DNA of 37,408 bases from Pseudomonadota bacterium (GCA_021849615.1 JAJZSQ010000019.1:1-37408); one strand, 5' to 3'. Positions 26,659 through 35,864 are shown, counted from the first letter of the stretch. Made by a program: numbers and translations. The notes: a model not told the origin generated them from the sequence alone.

Positions 26659-27210
26659 ATGCCTGGTTATGACAGCGAACCGTTCGTCGTGCAGCGTGAA
26701 GTGCGCGCGGTCATCGTGCCGGCCGGCACCGAGGTCACTCTGCAGCCCGGCCAGTCCGGCTACATCACGCAGGCGCTCGGCGGCAGCTTCACCGTCTACA
26801 TGGAAGGCAACCTGTTTCGCATCAGCGGCGAGGATGCCGAGGCCATCGGCCGCGAGCCGGTCAAGCCGCCGGAGCTGCCGCCCAATGCCACGGAAGAGGA
26901 CGTGCGCCAGCTCGCCTGGTCGCAGATGCGCACCTGTTACGACCCGGAGATTCCGATCAACATCGTCGATCTCGGGCTGGTGTACGACTGCGAGGTGCAG
27001 GGCCACGAGGACGGCACACGCAGCGTCTCGGTCAAACTGACCCTCACGGCGCCGGGGTGCGGCATGGGGGAGATCCTGGTCGATGACGTGCGCGACAAGA
27101 TCGAGCGGATTCCCACCGTACGCGGCGCGAGCGTCGAGCTCACCTTCGACCCGCCGTGGAACCAGAGCATGATGTCCGAGGCGGCCCGCCTGCAGACCGG
27201 CATGTTCTGA
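26659..27210 (+). CDS. sufT: Putative Fe-S maturation protein SufT (DUF59/MIP18)
   Basis: SufT-type protein (TIGR03406), thought to help mature Fe-S proteins under high demand. It has 183 residues with GAGG nine bases upstream. An N-terminal beta-rich segment (VIVPAGTEVTLQPGQSGYI, GGSFTVYMEGNLFRI) precedes the MIP18 domain. In that domain are CYDPEIPINIVDLGLVYDCE, LTAPGCGMGEILVDDVRDKI and VELTFDPPWNQSMMSEAARL. It is the last gene of the SUF operon and is convergent with the aminotransferase. The 62-base gap holds only very GC-rich sequence. Confidence 0.94.
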   Translation: MPGYDSEPFVVQREVRAVIVPAGTEVTLQPGQSGYITQALGGSFTVYMEGNLFRISGEDAEAIGREPVKPPELPPNATEEDVRQLAWSQMRTCYDPEIPINIVDLGLVYDCEVQGHEDGTRSVSVKLTLTAPGCGMGEILVDDVRDKIERIPTVRGASVELTFDPPWNQSMMSEAARLQTGMF

Positions 27211-27272
27211 TGCCGCGCGGCGCGGCGGCGCGCGCGTAGGCCCCTCCGCGCGGGCGGTGCAGACGCGCCGTC

Positions 27273-28595
27273 TCAGGGCACGCGCGCGAGCACTGTGCGC
27301 AGCGTCGCGACCATCTCCTGGATCTGCGCCTCGGTGCTGATGAACGGCGGCGCCACCGCGAGCGTATCGCCGGTGAAGCGCAGCAGCAGTCCCGCCTCGA
27401 TCCCGAGTTCGAACGCCGCGCGCGCACGCGCGCCGGGCATATCCGGCCGCGGCGTCAGATCGATGGCTGCGGCCAGACCAATGTTGCGGATATCCGCCAC
27501 GTGCGGCGCATCGCGCAGCGAATGCACTTCCCGCTCGAGCAGCGGCTCGAGCGCACGGGCCCGCTCGATCAGTCCCTCGCGCGCCATCACCTCGAGGGTG
27601 GCGAGCCCGGCGGCGCAGGCCACCGGATGGCCCGAGTACGTGTAGCCGTGAAACAGCTCGATCATCTGCTCCGGTCCGTGCATCAGCGCATCGTGGATGC
27701 TCTGCTCGGCGATCACACCACCTAGGGGCACCGCCCCGTTGGTGACCGCCTTGGCGAACACGATCATGTCGGGTGTCACGCCGAACCGTTGCGCGGCGAA
27801 GTTCGCCCCGAGACGCCCGAAACCCGTGATCACCTCATCGAAGATCAAGAGGATGCCGTGGCGCGTGCAGATCTCGCGCAGGCGCTCGAGGTACCCCACG
27901 GGCGGCACGATCACGCCGGTGGAGCCCTGCATCGGCTCGACGATCACCGCTGCGATGGTCGAGGCATCGTGCAGCCCGATGAGCCGCTCCAGCGCATCGG
28001 CCAGGTGCTTGCCCCAGAGCGGCTGGCCGCGGCTGAAGCGCATGTGCTCAGGATCGTACGTGTGCGGCAGGTGATCGACGAACGGCGCAGCCAGCGCTCC
28101 GAAGGTACGGCGATTGACCGCAATGCCGCCGGCCGAGATCCCGCCGATGCCGACCCCGTGATAGGCGCGTTCCCGTCCGATGATGCGCACGCGACGCGCA
28201 TCGCCGCGGGCCTGGTGATAGGCGATGGCGATCTTCAGCGCGCTGTCGACCGCTTCGGAGCCGGAATTGGCGAAAAAGACCCGGTTCAGGCCCTCGGGCG
28301 CCCAGCGCGCGATGCGCGCGGCGAGTTCAAACGCCTTGGGGTGCCCGACCTGGAAAGTCGGCGCGAAATCGAGTTCGCGCAGCTGCTCGTGCACGGCCGT
28401 GGCGATCTCCGCTCGGCCGTGACCGAGCGGCGTGCACCACAGGCCCGAGAGACAATCGAACACGGTGCGTCCATCGTGCAGCGTGAAATGGGCGCCCTTG
28501 CCCGCCATCACCAGATGCGGGTGATGCTTGAAGTGCCGGTTGGCGGTAAAGGGCATCCAGAAGGCGGACAGATCGGGCGTGTGTGCGGTGTTCAT
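27273..28595 (-). CDS. Class III omega-amino acid:pyruvate aminotransferase
   Basis: PLP-dependent transaminase of the beta-alanine/omega-amino acid:pyruvate group. From the ATG at 28595 it has 440 residues; the longer frame to 28856 overlaps the divergent amidase gene. The N-terminus FWMPFTANRHFKHHPHLVM is typical of this subgroup. FANSGSEAVDSALK (108-121) binds phosphate, Asp253 in LIFDEVITGFGRLG contacts the pyridine nitrogen, and Lys282 in VFAKAVTNGAVPLGG forms the Schiff base. The C-terminal LAVAPPFIST is conserved. Exact amino donor cannot be read from sequence. No good ribosome site is visible; TATAGT lies about 11 bases upstream, so the mRNA may have a very short leader. Confidence 0.92.
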   Translation of the reverse strand: MNTAHTPDLSAFWMPFTANRHFKHHPHLVMAGKGAHFTLHDGRTVFDCLSGLWCTPLGHGRAEIATAVHEQLRELDFAPTFQVGHPKAFELAARIARWAPEGLNRVFFANSGSEAVDSALKIAIAYHQARGDARRVRIIGRERAYHGVGIGGISAGGIAVNRRTFGALAAPFVDHLPHTYDPEHMRFSRGQPLWGKHLADALERLIGLHDASTIAAVIVEPMQGSTGVIVPPVGYLERLREICTRHGILLIFDEVITGFGRLGANFAAQRFGVTPDMIVFAKAVTNGAVPLGGVIAEQSIHDALMHGPEQMIELFHGYTYSGHPVACAAGLATLEVMAREGLIERARALEPLLEREVHSLRDAPHVADIRNIGLAAAIDLTPRPDMPGARARAAFELGIEAGLLLRFTGDTLAVAPPFISTEAQIQEMVATLRTVLARVP

Positions 28596-28722
28596 GGACG
28601 CCACTATAACCAATGACCCGGCGGCGCGGATCCCGGGGGGCGGGCGGCTCCGCCGCCGAGCTTGCGGTGCAGACCGCAGGCCCGATACAGTGCGGCCCAT
28701 CGTCATTCCGGGGGGATTCGGC

Positions 28723-30309
28723 ATGCGCGCAACCGTTGCAATGGGCGTCGGGGCTCTGTTCTGTCTGGCGTGCGCGCCGGCGCTGGCGGTCAATCTCAGC
28801 TGCACCTCGGCGGCAGCGCTCTCGGCGGACCTCGCCGCCCACCGCATCACCGCCACGGCACTCGTGCGCGACTACGAGGCCCGCATCGCGCGCATCAATC
28901 CGAAGATCCACGCGGTCATCGCGCTCAACCCGCGAGCCATGGCCGAAGCACGCGCCTCGGATGCGCGATGGGCCGCTGGCCACCCGCTCGGGCCCCTCGA
29001 CGGACTGCCAATCCTGGTGAAGGACAACATCGGCATCGCCGGTCTGCCGACCACCGCCGGCTCGCTCGCGCTGGCGCAGAACGTACGCCCGGTGAGTTCC
29101 ACCGTGATCCAGAACCTGCGCCGCGCCGGAGTGGTCATCCTCGGGCGCGCGAATCTCTCGGAGTGGGCCAACATCCGCTCAGGCCACTCGACCAGCGGCT
29201 GGAGCGCGGTCGGCGGGCTGACGCGCAACCCCTACATGCTCGATCGCACGGCCTGCGGGTCGAGTTCCGGCTCGGCCGCCGCGGTCGCCGCCGGACTCGC
29301 CGCAGCGGCCATCGGCACCGAAACCGACGGCTCGATCAGCTGCCCCTCTTCGATGAATGGCGTGGTGGGCCTGAAGCCGACCGTCGGCCTCGTCTCGCGC
29401 ACGGGCATCGTGCCGATCAGCCAGTCGCAGGACACCGCCGGGCCGATCGCGCGCAGCGTGCGCGGCGCGGCGATGCTGCTGAGCGCAATGGCCGGGAGCG
29501 ATCCGCAAGATCCGGCGACGGCGCACGCCGACGCACACCGTACCAACTACGCCGCGGACCTCAAGCCCGGGGCGCTGAAGGGCGTGCGGCTCGGCGTAGC
29601 GGATTTCCTGCTGAAGAATTTCACACCGAAGACGCTGAAGGTCTTCCGGCACGCACTCGCGCTGCTGAAGGCCGAGGGCGCGGTGCTGGTGAAGGTCGAT
29701 GACGAGCACCTCGCGCCGCTCGCGAAGAACGAGAACCTGGTGCTGATGACCGAACTGAAGGCGGACATGAAGGCCTACCTCGCCGCCTCTCCGCCGGCGG
29801 TGCGCAGTCGCACCCTCGCGGACCTGATCACCTTCGACAAGACCCATGCGCGCCAGGAAATGCGCTGGTTCGGACAGAGCCTGTTCCTCGCCGCCGAGCG
29901 CACCAAGGGACTTAAGGATCCGGCTTACCTGCGCGCCCGCGCCACGAACCGGCGGCTCGCCGGACCGCAGGGCATCGAGCGGCTGCTCAGAGAACATCAC
30001 GTCGTCGCGTTGATCTCCCCGACGCAGGATCCGGCGTCGGTCATCGATCTGGTCAACGGCGATGCCGGCATCGGCGGCGGGGACAGCACGCTGCCGGCCA
30101 TTGCCGGGTATCCCTACATTACGGTGCCGATGGGGCAGGTGCAGGGTCTGCCGGTGGGACTGTCGTTCATCGGGATGAAGTGGTCCGAAGCCCGTCTGAT
30201 CCGTCTGGCCTACGCGTTCGAGCACGCGGCGCATGCCTTCCGCACGCCGACGTACTCGCCGGACGTGCTGCATCGCAATCCGGTCGGGCAGCCCCTCTGC
30301 GGGGGCTGA
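28723..30309 (+). CDS. Exported amidase-signature family protein
   Basis: Hydrolase of the amidase signature (Ser-cisSer-Lys) family, 528 residues from the ATG at 28723, with GGGGG at eight bases upstream. The start is followed by a signal peptide ([19 protein letters not shown]). Lys100 is in [13 protein letters not shown]. The Gly/Ser stretch [15 protein letters not shown] (about 178-191) holds the cis-Ser near 181. Nucleophile Ser204 is in [15 protein letters not shown]. The C-terminus has [19 protein letters not shown] as in other family members. A secreted location distinguishes it from GatA. Substrate (amide, peptide amide or other) cannot be deduced. It is divergent from the aminotransferase. 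Confidence 0.92.
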   Translation: MRATVAMGVGALFCLACAPALAVNLSCTSAAALSADLAAHRITATALVRDYEARIARINPKIHAVIALNPRAMAEARASDARWAAGHPLGPLDGLPILVKDNIGIAGLPTTAGSLALAQNVRPVSSTVIQNLRRAGVVILGRANLSEWANIRSGHSTSGWSAVGGLTRNPYMLDRTACGSSSGSAAAVAAGLAAAAIGTETDGSISCPSSMNGVVGLKPTVGLVSRTGIVPISQSQDTAGPIARSVRGAAMLLSAMAGSDPQDPATAHADAHRTNYAADLKPGALKGVRLGVADFLLKNFTPKTLKVFRHALALLKAEGAVLVKVDDEHLAPLAKNENLVLMTELKADMKAYLAASPPAVRSRTLADLITFDKTHARQEMRWFGQSLFLAAERTKGLKDPAYLRARATNRRLAGPQGIERLLREHHVVALISPTQDPASVIDLVNGDAGIGGGDSTLPAIAGYPYITVPMGQVQGLPVGLSFIGMKWSEARLIRLAYAFEHAAHAFRTPTYSPDVLHRNPVGQPLCGG

Positions 30310-30496
30310 GCATCCACGTCGAACGGGTCGGCGGCGGCATTGCGATCGCGGTGCCGCCCCCAGGAATGACCACGAGCGGTGTTGGATCTGCGCCTTGACC
30401 GTAGCCAATGACAGGTGCTCGACAGAATGCCGCGGCCTGGACCACATTGGCAACAGCGTCGGATTGGGAGTACGGTAAGGGCTGTCGAGGCCCACC

Positions 30497-31162
30497 ATGA
30501 CAGACTCCAAGCAGTGGCGCATCGTTCTGGTCGGTGAGGACACTTCTGTCCCGACTCGTCTGCAGGAATTACTCGCTGCACGGTCACACCAGGCGCACGT
30601 CCTTCAGCGTCCGTCAGATCTGCCGGAGGCGACGGCCGATCCACGGCCAGACCTCATCATCTTCTGTGCCGGACCCGACGTCGAGTCAGCCCTGCGGTTC
30701 GCGGCAGAAGCGCCCGAACGCCAGGAAATTCCGTTTCTCCTCATCACGCAATGCTGGGACGAAAGGCTCGTCCTGGCGGGTGCCCACCACGGAGCCCTGG
30801 CGGTGTTCGCCAGCCGCTATGAGAACCTGCCGATGTGCATTCCGGCGATCTGCTCGGCGATCGATCGTCACGCAGCGATGCGCCAACTGCTCCACCGCAC
30901 TGAACAACTCAAAGCCGCCCTGGAGCAGGCACGCACGATCAGTGCAGCGACCGGCGTCCTGATGGAGCGGTTGCGGCTTACGCGGCAACAGGCATTCGAA
31001 GTCCTCCGCAGGGCCGCCAGAACACGCCGCACACGGCTGGGCGAGCTTGCGGGTGCGCTGCTGCTGACGCTCGAGTCGGTCAACACGCTGTACACCACGG
31101 CGTCCGGCCCGACCGGTCACGGAAAACGCGAAGCGGCGCACGGTACAGGATTGGGAATTTAG
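30497..31162 (+). CDS. Pseudo-receiver/ANTAR regulator (module A)
   Basis: Response-regulator-like protein of 221 residues with GAGG before the ATG. Residues 7-125 resemble a receiver domain, but the phospho-acceptor Asp is Cys57 in PDLIIFCAGP, and the conserved Lys is absent from the strand after GALAVFAS. Residues about 140-195 form an ANTAR domain (ALEQARTISAATGVLMERLRLTRQQAFEVLRRAA), an RNA-binding antitermination module. The paralogue at 35865-36539 has the same changes. It is followed by a promoter-like sequence and the small-protein/EAL gene pair. It probably acts on mRNA without classical phosphorylation (inference). Confidence 0.88.
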   Translation: MTDSKQWRIVLVGEDTSVPTRLQELLAARSHQAHVLQRPSDLPEATADPRPDLIIFCAGPDVESALRFAAEAPERQEIPFLLITQCWDERLVLAGAHHGALAVFASRYENLPMCIPAICSAIDRHAAMRQLLHRTEQLKAALEQARTISAATGVLMERLRLTRQQAFEVLRRAARTRRTRLGELAGALLLTLESVNTLYTTASGPTGHGKREAAHGTGLGI

Positions 31163-31178
31163 TATGATAAATCGCAGT
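31151..31178 (+). promoter_or_regulatory. Candidate promoter before the small-protein/EAL pair (module A)
   Basis: TTGGGA (31151-31156), a 16-base spacer and TATGAT (31173-31178), overlapping the end of the ANTAR gene. It would give a leader of about 120 bases before the GTG at 31305, long enough for an ANTAR-responsive terminator, though I could not identify the paired hexaloop hairpins. Confidence 0.45.
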
Positions 31179-31304
31179 TGGCTCACCTAGTCCCCGTGTG
31201 CCTCGCGCGCCAGTCCTTCGCCGGCCGCGCTCGACCCGCCCGACCCCTGCGACCGGATTCTCTCCGGGGCCCACGCTTCGCCCCTCACCCTGACTGAGGA
31301 CCGT

Positions 31305-31694
31305 GTGGCAATTGATGCCCGCGGTAAGTGCGCCATCGTGGAAACCCAACGGCTGCGTTCTGTTCAACATCCCAGACGCGTAGGCAGATTACTCGATTCA
31401 TTGCTCGACTCGGACCGCTTCATTCCCGAGCGAGCCAACCGCATCACCTCGGCGGCCGAGTTGCCGGCGCCGCTGCGCCGACTGAGCCGACTGATCGACG
31501 GCGAGGACTCCGTCTGGCGCTCATGGAGCGATAGCCGGCGCATCTGGTTCTTCGAAGCCGTATTTTCCCTCGAGTTATCCCGGGAGCGCGGCAAGCCGGT
31601 AATTCAGCTGCGCGAGTACGACGAGGTCGGAGACCTGTCTCGCTCGCTTCTGTTCGTGCAGACCGCCGAGCACGGCTGGCAGGCGTGCGAGTGA
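31305..31694 (+). CDS. Uncharacterised small protein, module A
   Basis: Protein of 129 residues starting at GTG 31305, five bases after GAGG. No domain family is recognised. It aligns along its whole length with the 118-residue paralogue at 35335-35691: shared strings include ETQRLR, LPAPLR, LSRLID, DSVWR, LSRERGKPVI, YDEVGD and EHGW. The conserved Trp, Arg and the acidic YDEVGD stretch suggest a folded interaction domain. The last 10 bases overlap the EAL gene (GTGCGAGTGA), the same overlap as in module B, so the two products are probably made in fixed ratio. A role in regulating the EAL protein is inferred only from this. Confidence 0.75.
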   Translation: MAIDARGKCAIVETQRLRSVQHPRRVGRLLDSLLDSDRFIPERANRITSAAELPAPLRRLSRLIDGEDSVWRSWSDSRRIWFFEAVFSLELSRERGKPVIQLREYDEVGDLSRSLLFVQTAEHGWQACE

Positions 31695-33526
31695 CCCCGC
31701 CTCGCCGTGAATCCGGGTACGCTCCGGAACTCCTCGTACTCCTCGCAACGCTTGCCAACGATACACGCCCGGTCGCATCGAAGTCGGATGCCGCGCCCGT
31801 GACGCTCTCCTGCGATTGCATGCGCACAAGTCTGCACCATCTGGCACGTTCGGCACGCGCTGCCGGTCTTCTGACGTACGCCTCCGTCGTCCTTCGTGTC
31901 GCGGAACGGCTGGAGCCTGCCCTCCGCACCGAGGGGCTGTCCGATCTGCAATTCGCTTATCTGCGCCGCTGGGTCCGGTTGTCCCGGCGCTATCTCAGCG
32001 CGCACGAAGATCTGCAACACGCTGCAGCATTGGTGGACATGCTCGGCGGTGGATCGATGCCCACCATCGGTGCGGACGAACGGGTCGAGCTTCTGCGCGG
32101 CCTGCTGAGGGAACCCGCACACGCCGCGGCAGGTGCATCGATCACATTGACACCGCCCTCCGGCATCCCGGAGCCGGATGGACCGGCTGCGCCGGTTTAC
32201 CCGCAGGAACGGATCCAGAATGCATTGTGCGCGGTGGCCCCTGCCGGATTTGCCCCTGCAGTGGACCGCAAGACGCTCGAGCTGCGCATCGAGGCGACGC
32301 GCCGCCCTGCAGCACACCAGACGCTGGCCGTCCTGTCCATCGAGCTTCAGGGCATCGAGCACATCATCGACAGTCTCGGCCGCGACTTCGGCGATGCCAT
32401 GCTCGCGCAGGTGGCCCGATCGCTGGCGCGCGGCAGCATCTGCGACGGCTGGGTCGAGCGCTGCGCCGAGCAACGGTTCGTCCTCGTTATACCCAATCGT
32501 CCGGCCGCGGACGTCGCCCAGGAAGCGGCTCGGCTCATCGAATTGATCGGCCGCTGCCACCACGTCAACGGTCAGCCGCTGGCTGTGACCGCCCGCATCG
32601 GCATCGCGATGTCTCCCGAACACGGAGCACACGGCAGCGAACTGCTCTGCCATGCTGAGACCGCCTTGCACCACACCCAGGCAGGCACCCACCCCCCACT
32701 GCAGTTCTATTCGGCCCACATGCGTGACGCAGCGCTGCGGCGGGTGAGTCTCGAGGCGCAGTTGCGCGAAGCGATCGAGGCAGGACGCTTCGAGCTGCAT
32801 TACCAGCCGAAGATCGCGGTTCGCACGGGCAGACTGTGCGGCGTCGAGGCACTGCTGCGCTGACGGTGCGCGGAACGCGGCCTCGTCCAGCCGTCGGAGT
32901 TCATCCCCATCGCGGAGCAGACCGGCCTGATCATGCCGCTCGGGAATTGGGTGATCGACGCCGCATGCCGTCAACTGCAGGACTGGCATGAACATTCCGG
33001 GCCGAGAATGCCGGTTGCGATCAACCTCTCGCCGACGCAGCTGCATTCACCTTACACGGTCGAGCGGATCGTGCACGCGCTCGAGCGACACGCGCTACCG
33101 GCACAGCTGCTCGAGTGCGAAATCACGGAGACGGCACTAATGGAGGATCACGGTGCGGCCTTCGATCATCTCTCGGAGCTCGCACGGCTCGGGGTGCGCC
33201 TGGCCCTCGATGATTTCGGCACCGGGTATTCGAATCTCGCCCAGCTCGGGCGACTGCCCCTGAGCGCGATCAAGCTCGACCGGTCGCTGATGTCGCGTCT
33301 CCCGGCATACCCGCGCGATGCGACCATTCTCGCAGCCATCGTCGACATCGGTCACGTGCTCGGCTCACGCGTGGTGGCAGAAGGCGTCGAGACCTCCGAG
33401 CAGTTTCATGCGATCGGCACCGCCGGCTGCGATGAATGCCAGGGGTTCCTCGTGGCGCGGCCAATGGGGGCGACTCAGTTCGCGCACTGGGCACACCGCG
33501 CGGCGGCACCCGGCAAGGCAGCCTGA
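31685..33526 (+). pseudogene. Degenerate-GGDEF/EAL protein with in-frame TGA (module A)
   Basis: Equivalent of the intact EAL protein on the other strand. The frame is continuous from GTG 31685 to TGA 33524-33526 except for one TGA at 32861-32863. It lies in ALLR-stop-R, where the paralogue has ALVRWR, so it looks like TGG to TGA at the conserved Trp after the EAL motif. Before the stop: an N-terminal helical domain with SLHHLARSARAAG, a GGDEF domain whose signature is CAEQRF, and VEALLR. After it (ATG 32933 is the next start): [47 protein letters not shown] and [10 protein letters not shown] are intact. As it stands, a 392-residue protein lacking most of the EAL domain would be made. Confidence 0.85.
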
Positions 33527-33527
33527 G

Positions 33528-33550
33528 CGTCGCGCGCCCGCGGCGCGACG
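33528..33550. terminator. Hairpin between the two convergent EAL genes
   Basis: CGTCGCGC (33528-33535) and GCGCGACG (33543-33550) form a perfect 8-bp stem with a 7-base loop. It lies in the 48-base gap between the stops of the two EAL genes and could end both transcripts. No T-run is present. Confidence 0.5.
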
Positions 33551-33574
33551 AACGGGCAGTGTCGGGGGATGCCG

Positions 33575-35344
33575 CTAGGCCGCGCCGGCTTCGCCGCGGT
33601 GTCGCGTGAGCCAGACCTGCAGCCGCGCTGCGTCCATCGGCCGGGCGATGAGAAAGCCCTGGTACTCGTCGCAACCGGCGGCGGCGAGCAGGTCCCGCTG
33701 GCGAGGATCTTCGACCCCTTCGGCAACGACCCGCGCCCCGATCGAGCGGGCCATGTCGATGATCGCGCGCAGGATTGCCACATCGCGTGTACGCGTTGCG
33801 ATGCCAGCGACCAGGGAACGGTCGATCTTCAGCGCCGCGCGCGGCAGACGCATCAGCTGACTGAGGTTCGAGTACCCGGTGACGAAGTCATCGATCGCGA
33901 CGCGTACGCCGAGGCGGCCAAGTTCCCCGAGGCAGCGCAATGCGGCGCCGGCGTCGCGCATCAGCGCCGATTCGGTGATCTCCACCTCCAGATGCGACGG
34001 GTCGACGCCGTGACGCTGCAGCGCTGCGTCGATCTGCTCGTGCATCTGGCGCGAACACAGCTGCACCGCGGAGAGGTTGACCGCGACCGGGACGTCGAGC
34101 ACCCCGTCCCGATGCCAGCGCCCGAGCTGCCGGCACGCCTCTTCCAGCACCCATTCCCCGAGCGGGATGATCAGACCGCTCTCCTCGGCGATCGGAATGA
34201 ACTCGGCCGGTCCCACCGCGCCCTGCGGGCCGTTGCGCCAGCGGACCAGCGCCTCGATGCCGCTCAGGCGTCCGGCGCAGAGCGAGAGTTTCGGCTGGTA
34301 ATGCAATTCGAAGCGACCGGCGTCGATCGCCGCGCGCAGGTGTGCCTCGAGACTCACCCGACGCAGCGCCGCCTGGCGCATGTGCGGAGCGAACACCTGC
34401 GTGTTGTAGAGCCGACGGGCACGCGCGTCGTGCAGCGCCGCATCGGCATTGGCGAGCAGTTCGGCGGCGCCGAGGCCGTGCTGGCCGGCCATGGCCAGAC
34501 CGATCCGTGCGGTCACCGAGAGCAGATGCGGACCGACCCTGCGGCTGCGTCCGAGACGCGTGGCGAGTGCGCTGGCCGCCTCGGTGAGCGCGTGCGCCGT
34601 GAGTCCGGTGCGCACCAGTACAAAGTGATCGCGCCCCAGACGCCCGACCGTATCCTCCGGGGCTGCGGCGCGGATTAGATCGCGCGCGACGTGAGCCTGG
34701 ATCGCGCTGCCGACTTCGGCACCGAGTGAATCAACGATGTCCTCGACACCGCTGATGCCGATCGACAGCACGCCAACGGCCCGATGCGCCGGTGCGGCCG
34801 CGGCCAGGATGTCCTGCAGTCTCGCCTGCAGGGCGGCTCGATCCGGCAGCCCGGTCAGCGCATCGCTGCTGCGGCGCTGCGCCGGGTCGGAAGGGATGCT
34901 GCACGCGCCGAGCAGATGCGTGCCCTCCTCGAGCGCACCCTGCAGCAACTGCGCGCGCTCCGCCGCGCTCATCGAACCGCTCGCGAGCGCCTCAACCATG
35001 CCGGCGGCGGCCCGCACGTCCGTGGGATCCTCGAGGTAGCGATTGCACTGCACGGCCATGCGCCGTACCAGCGCACGGTCCCGCGGACCGATCTGCCCGG
35101 CCCGAAGGCACGGCTCGAGCCGCTCGGCGAGACGCAGCACGACCGAGGAGAAACTCACCGGGCCCGAGGCGCGCGCCGCGCGCACCAGGCGATGCAGCTC
35201 TGCGCGTACCGCACGTGCGTCGCGCACCTGACACTCGCTGCCGGGCGCATCGGCGGGTGTCTGCAGTCCCTGCGCGAGCGATGCGAACGTGCGCCCGACT
35301 TCAGTGCGGGTGGCACGCCACGCGGTCATTCCGGTCAATCGCAT
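33575..35344 (-). CDS. c-di-GMP phosphodiesterase with degenerate GGDEF (module B)
   Basis: Protein of 589 residues, cytoplasmic, no membrane segment. Residues about 45-145 are helical with ELHRLVRAARASG (His51) resembling an HPt fold. Residues 160-310 form a GGDEF domain with signature GRDHF (237-241), so it cannot make c-di-GMP. Residues about 325-575 form an EAL domain with all usual catalytic residues: EAL (364-366), Asn423 in VNLS, Glu455 in EVEITES, Asp485-Asp486 in IDDFVTGYSNL, Lys506 in KIDRS, Glu542 in AEGVE, Gln562 in YQGF. It should hydrolyse c-di-GMP. The ATG overlaps the small gene by 10 bases. Confidence 0.92.
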   Translation of the reverse strand: MRLTGMTAWRATRTEVGRTFASLAQGLQTPADAPGSECQVRDARAVRAELHRLVRAARASGPVSFSSVVLRLAERLEPCLRAGQIGPRDRALVRRMAVQCNRYLEDPTDVRAAAGMVEALASGSMSAAERAQLLQGALEEGTHLLGACSIPSDPAQRRSSDALTGLPDRAALQARLQDILAAAAPAHRAVGVLSIGISGVEDIVDSLGAEVGSAIQAHVARDLIRAAAPEDTVGRLGRDHFVLVRTGLTAHALTEAASALATRLGRSRRVGPHLLSVTARIGLAMAGQHGLGAAELLANADAALHDARARRLYNTQVFAPHMRQAALRRVSLEAHLRAAIDAGRFELHYQPKLSLCAGRLSGIEALVRWRNGPQGAVGPAEFIPIAEESGLIIPLGEWVLEEACRQLGRWHRDGVLDVPVAVNLSAVQLCSRQMHEQIDAALQRHGVDPSHLEVEITESALMRDAGAALRCLGELGRLGVRVAIDDFVTGYSNLSQLMRLPRAALKIDRSLVAGIATRTRDVAILRAIIDMARSIGARVVAEGVEDPRQRDLLAAAGCDEYQGFLIARPMDAARLQVWLTRHRGEAGAA

Positions 35345-35691
35345 TGCTGCCAGCCGTGTTCGATCGTGGAGACGAACGTCATCACGCGAGCGACGTCACC
35401 GACTTCGTCGTACTGCATCAGGCGGATGACGGGCTTGCCGCGCTCGCGCGACAGATCGAGCGACAACAGCGCCTCGAAGAATGAGATCCGTCCACCCTCG
35501 CGCCAGGCCCGCCACACCGAGTCGCGCCGGTCGATGAGACGGCTGAGCAGCCGCAACGGCGCTGGCAGTACCGCCGCGCTCGCCACGCGGATCGCCCCGG
35601 CGGGCACCAGGGGAACGGAACCGATCAGCGAATCGAGCAGATCGCCGATGCGCCCCGGATGCTGAACGGTTCGCAGTCGCTGAGTTTCCAT
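35335..35691 (-). CDS. Uncharacterised small protein, module B
   Basis: Protein of 118 residues from the ATG at 35691 (METQRLR), which has GGAG nine bases upstream; the frame extends to 35736 without better support. It is the paralogue of the module A protein at 31305-31694 and shares METQRLR/VETQRLR, VQHP, LLDSL, LPAPLR, LSRLID, DSVWR, LSRERGKPVI, YDEVGD and EHGW. No family recognised and no membrane segment. It overlaps the EAL gene by 10 bases (ATGCGATTGA). Retention in both modules argues for a specific partner role. Confidence 0.75.
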   Translation of the reverse strand: METQRLRTVQHPGRIGDLLDSLIGSVPLVPAGAIRVASAAVLPAPLRLLSRLIDRRDSVWRAWREGGRISFFEALLSLDLSRERGKPVIRLMQYDEVGDVARVMTFVSTIEHGWQQCD

Positions 35692-35864
35692 GATCACGCA
35701 CTCCATCATCGGCGCGCCGAGCGATGCGCGGCGCACGGGCGTATGCGAGGGCGAGTCGGGGCCCCGGTGAGTTGGGGGGGGGCGCGGGAGAGCCGGCGCC
35801 GGGAGAGACGCGGCGTGCGTCTGAGCGGGGGCGCACGGGATAAGGTACGTCCCGGGTTTTTATG

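Noticed and set aside
27211-27272. GC-rich stretch between sufT and the aminotransferase as a terminator.
   Set aside because: Several overlapping partial stems can be drawn from the CG repeats, but none is clearly better than chance.
31163-31304. Paired hexaloop hairpins that ANTAR proteins recognise, in the leader of the module A gene pair.
   Set aside because: I found short hairpins such as CCGGA-TTCTC-TCCGG, but none with the A1/G4 hexaloop pattern, so no ANTAR target can be claimed.
32861-32863. The TGA in the module A EAL gene as a selenocysteine codon.
   Set aside because: The paralogue has Trp at this site, not Cys, no downstream SECIS-like hairpin was seen, and EAL enzymes are not selenoproteins.
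31604-33046. A 480-codon minus-strand frame across the broken EAL gene.
   Set aside because: It is antisense to the recognisable GGDEF/EAL frame and has shadow-like composition with no motif.
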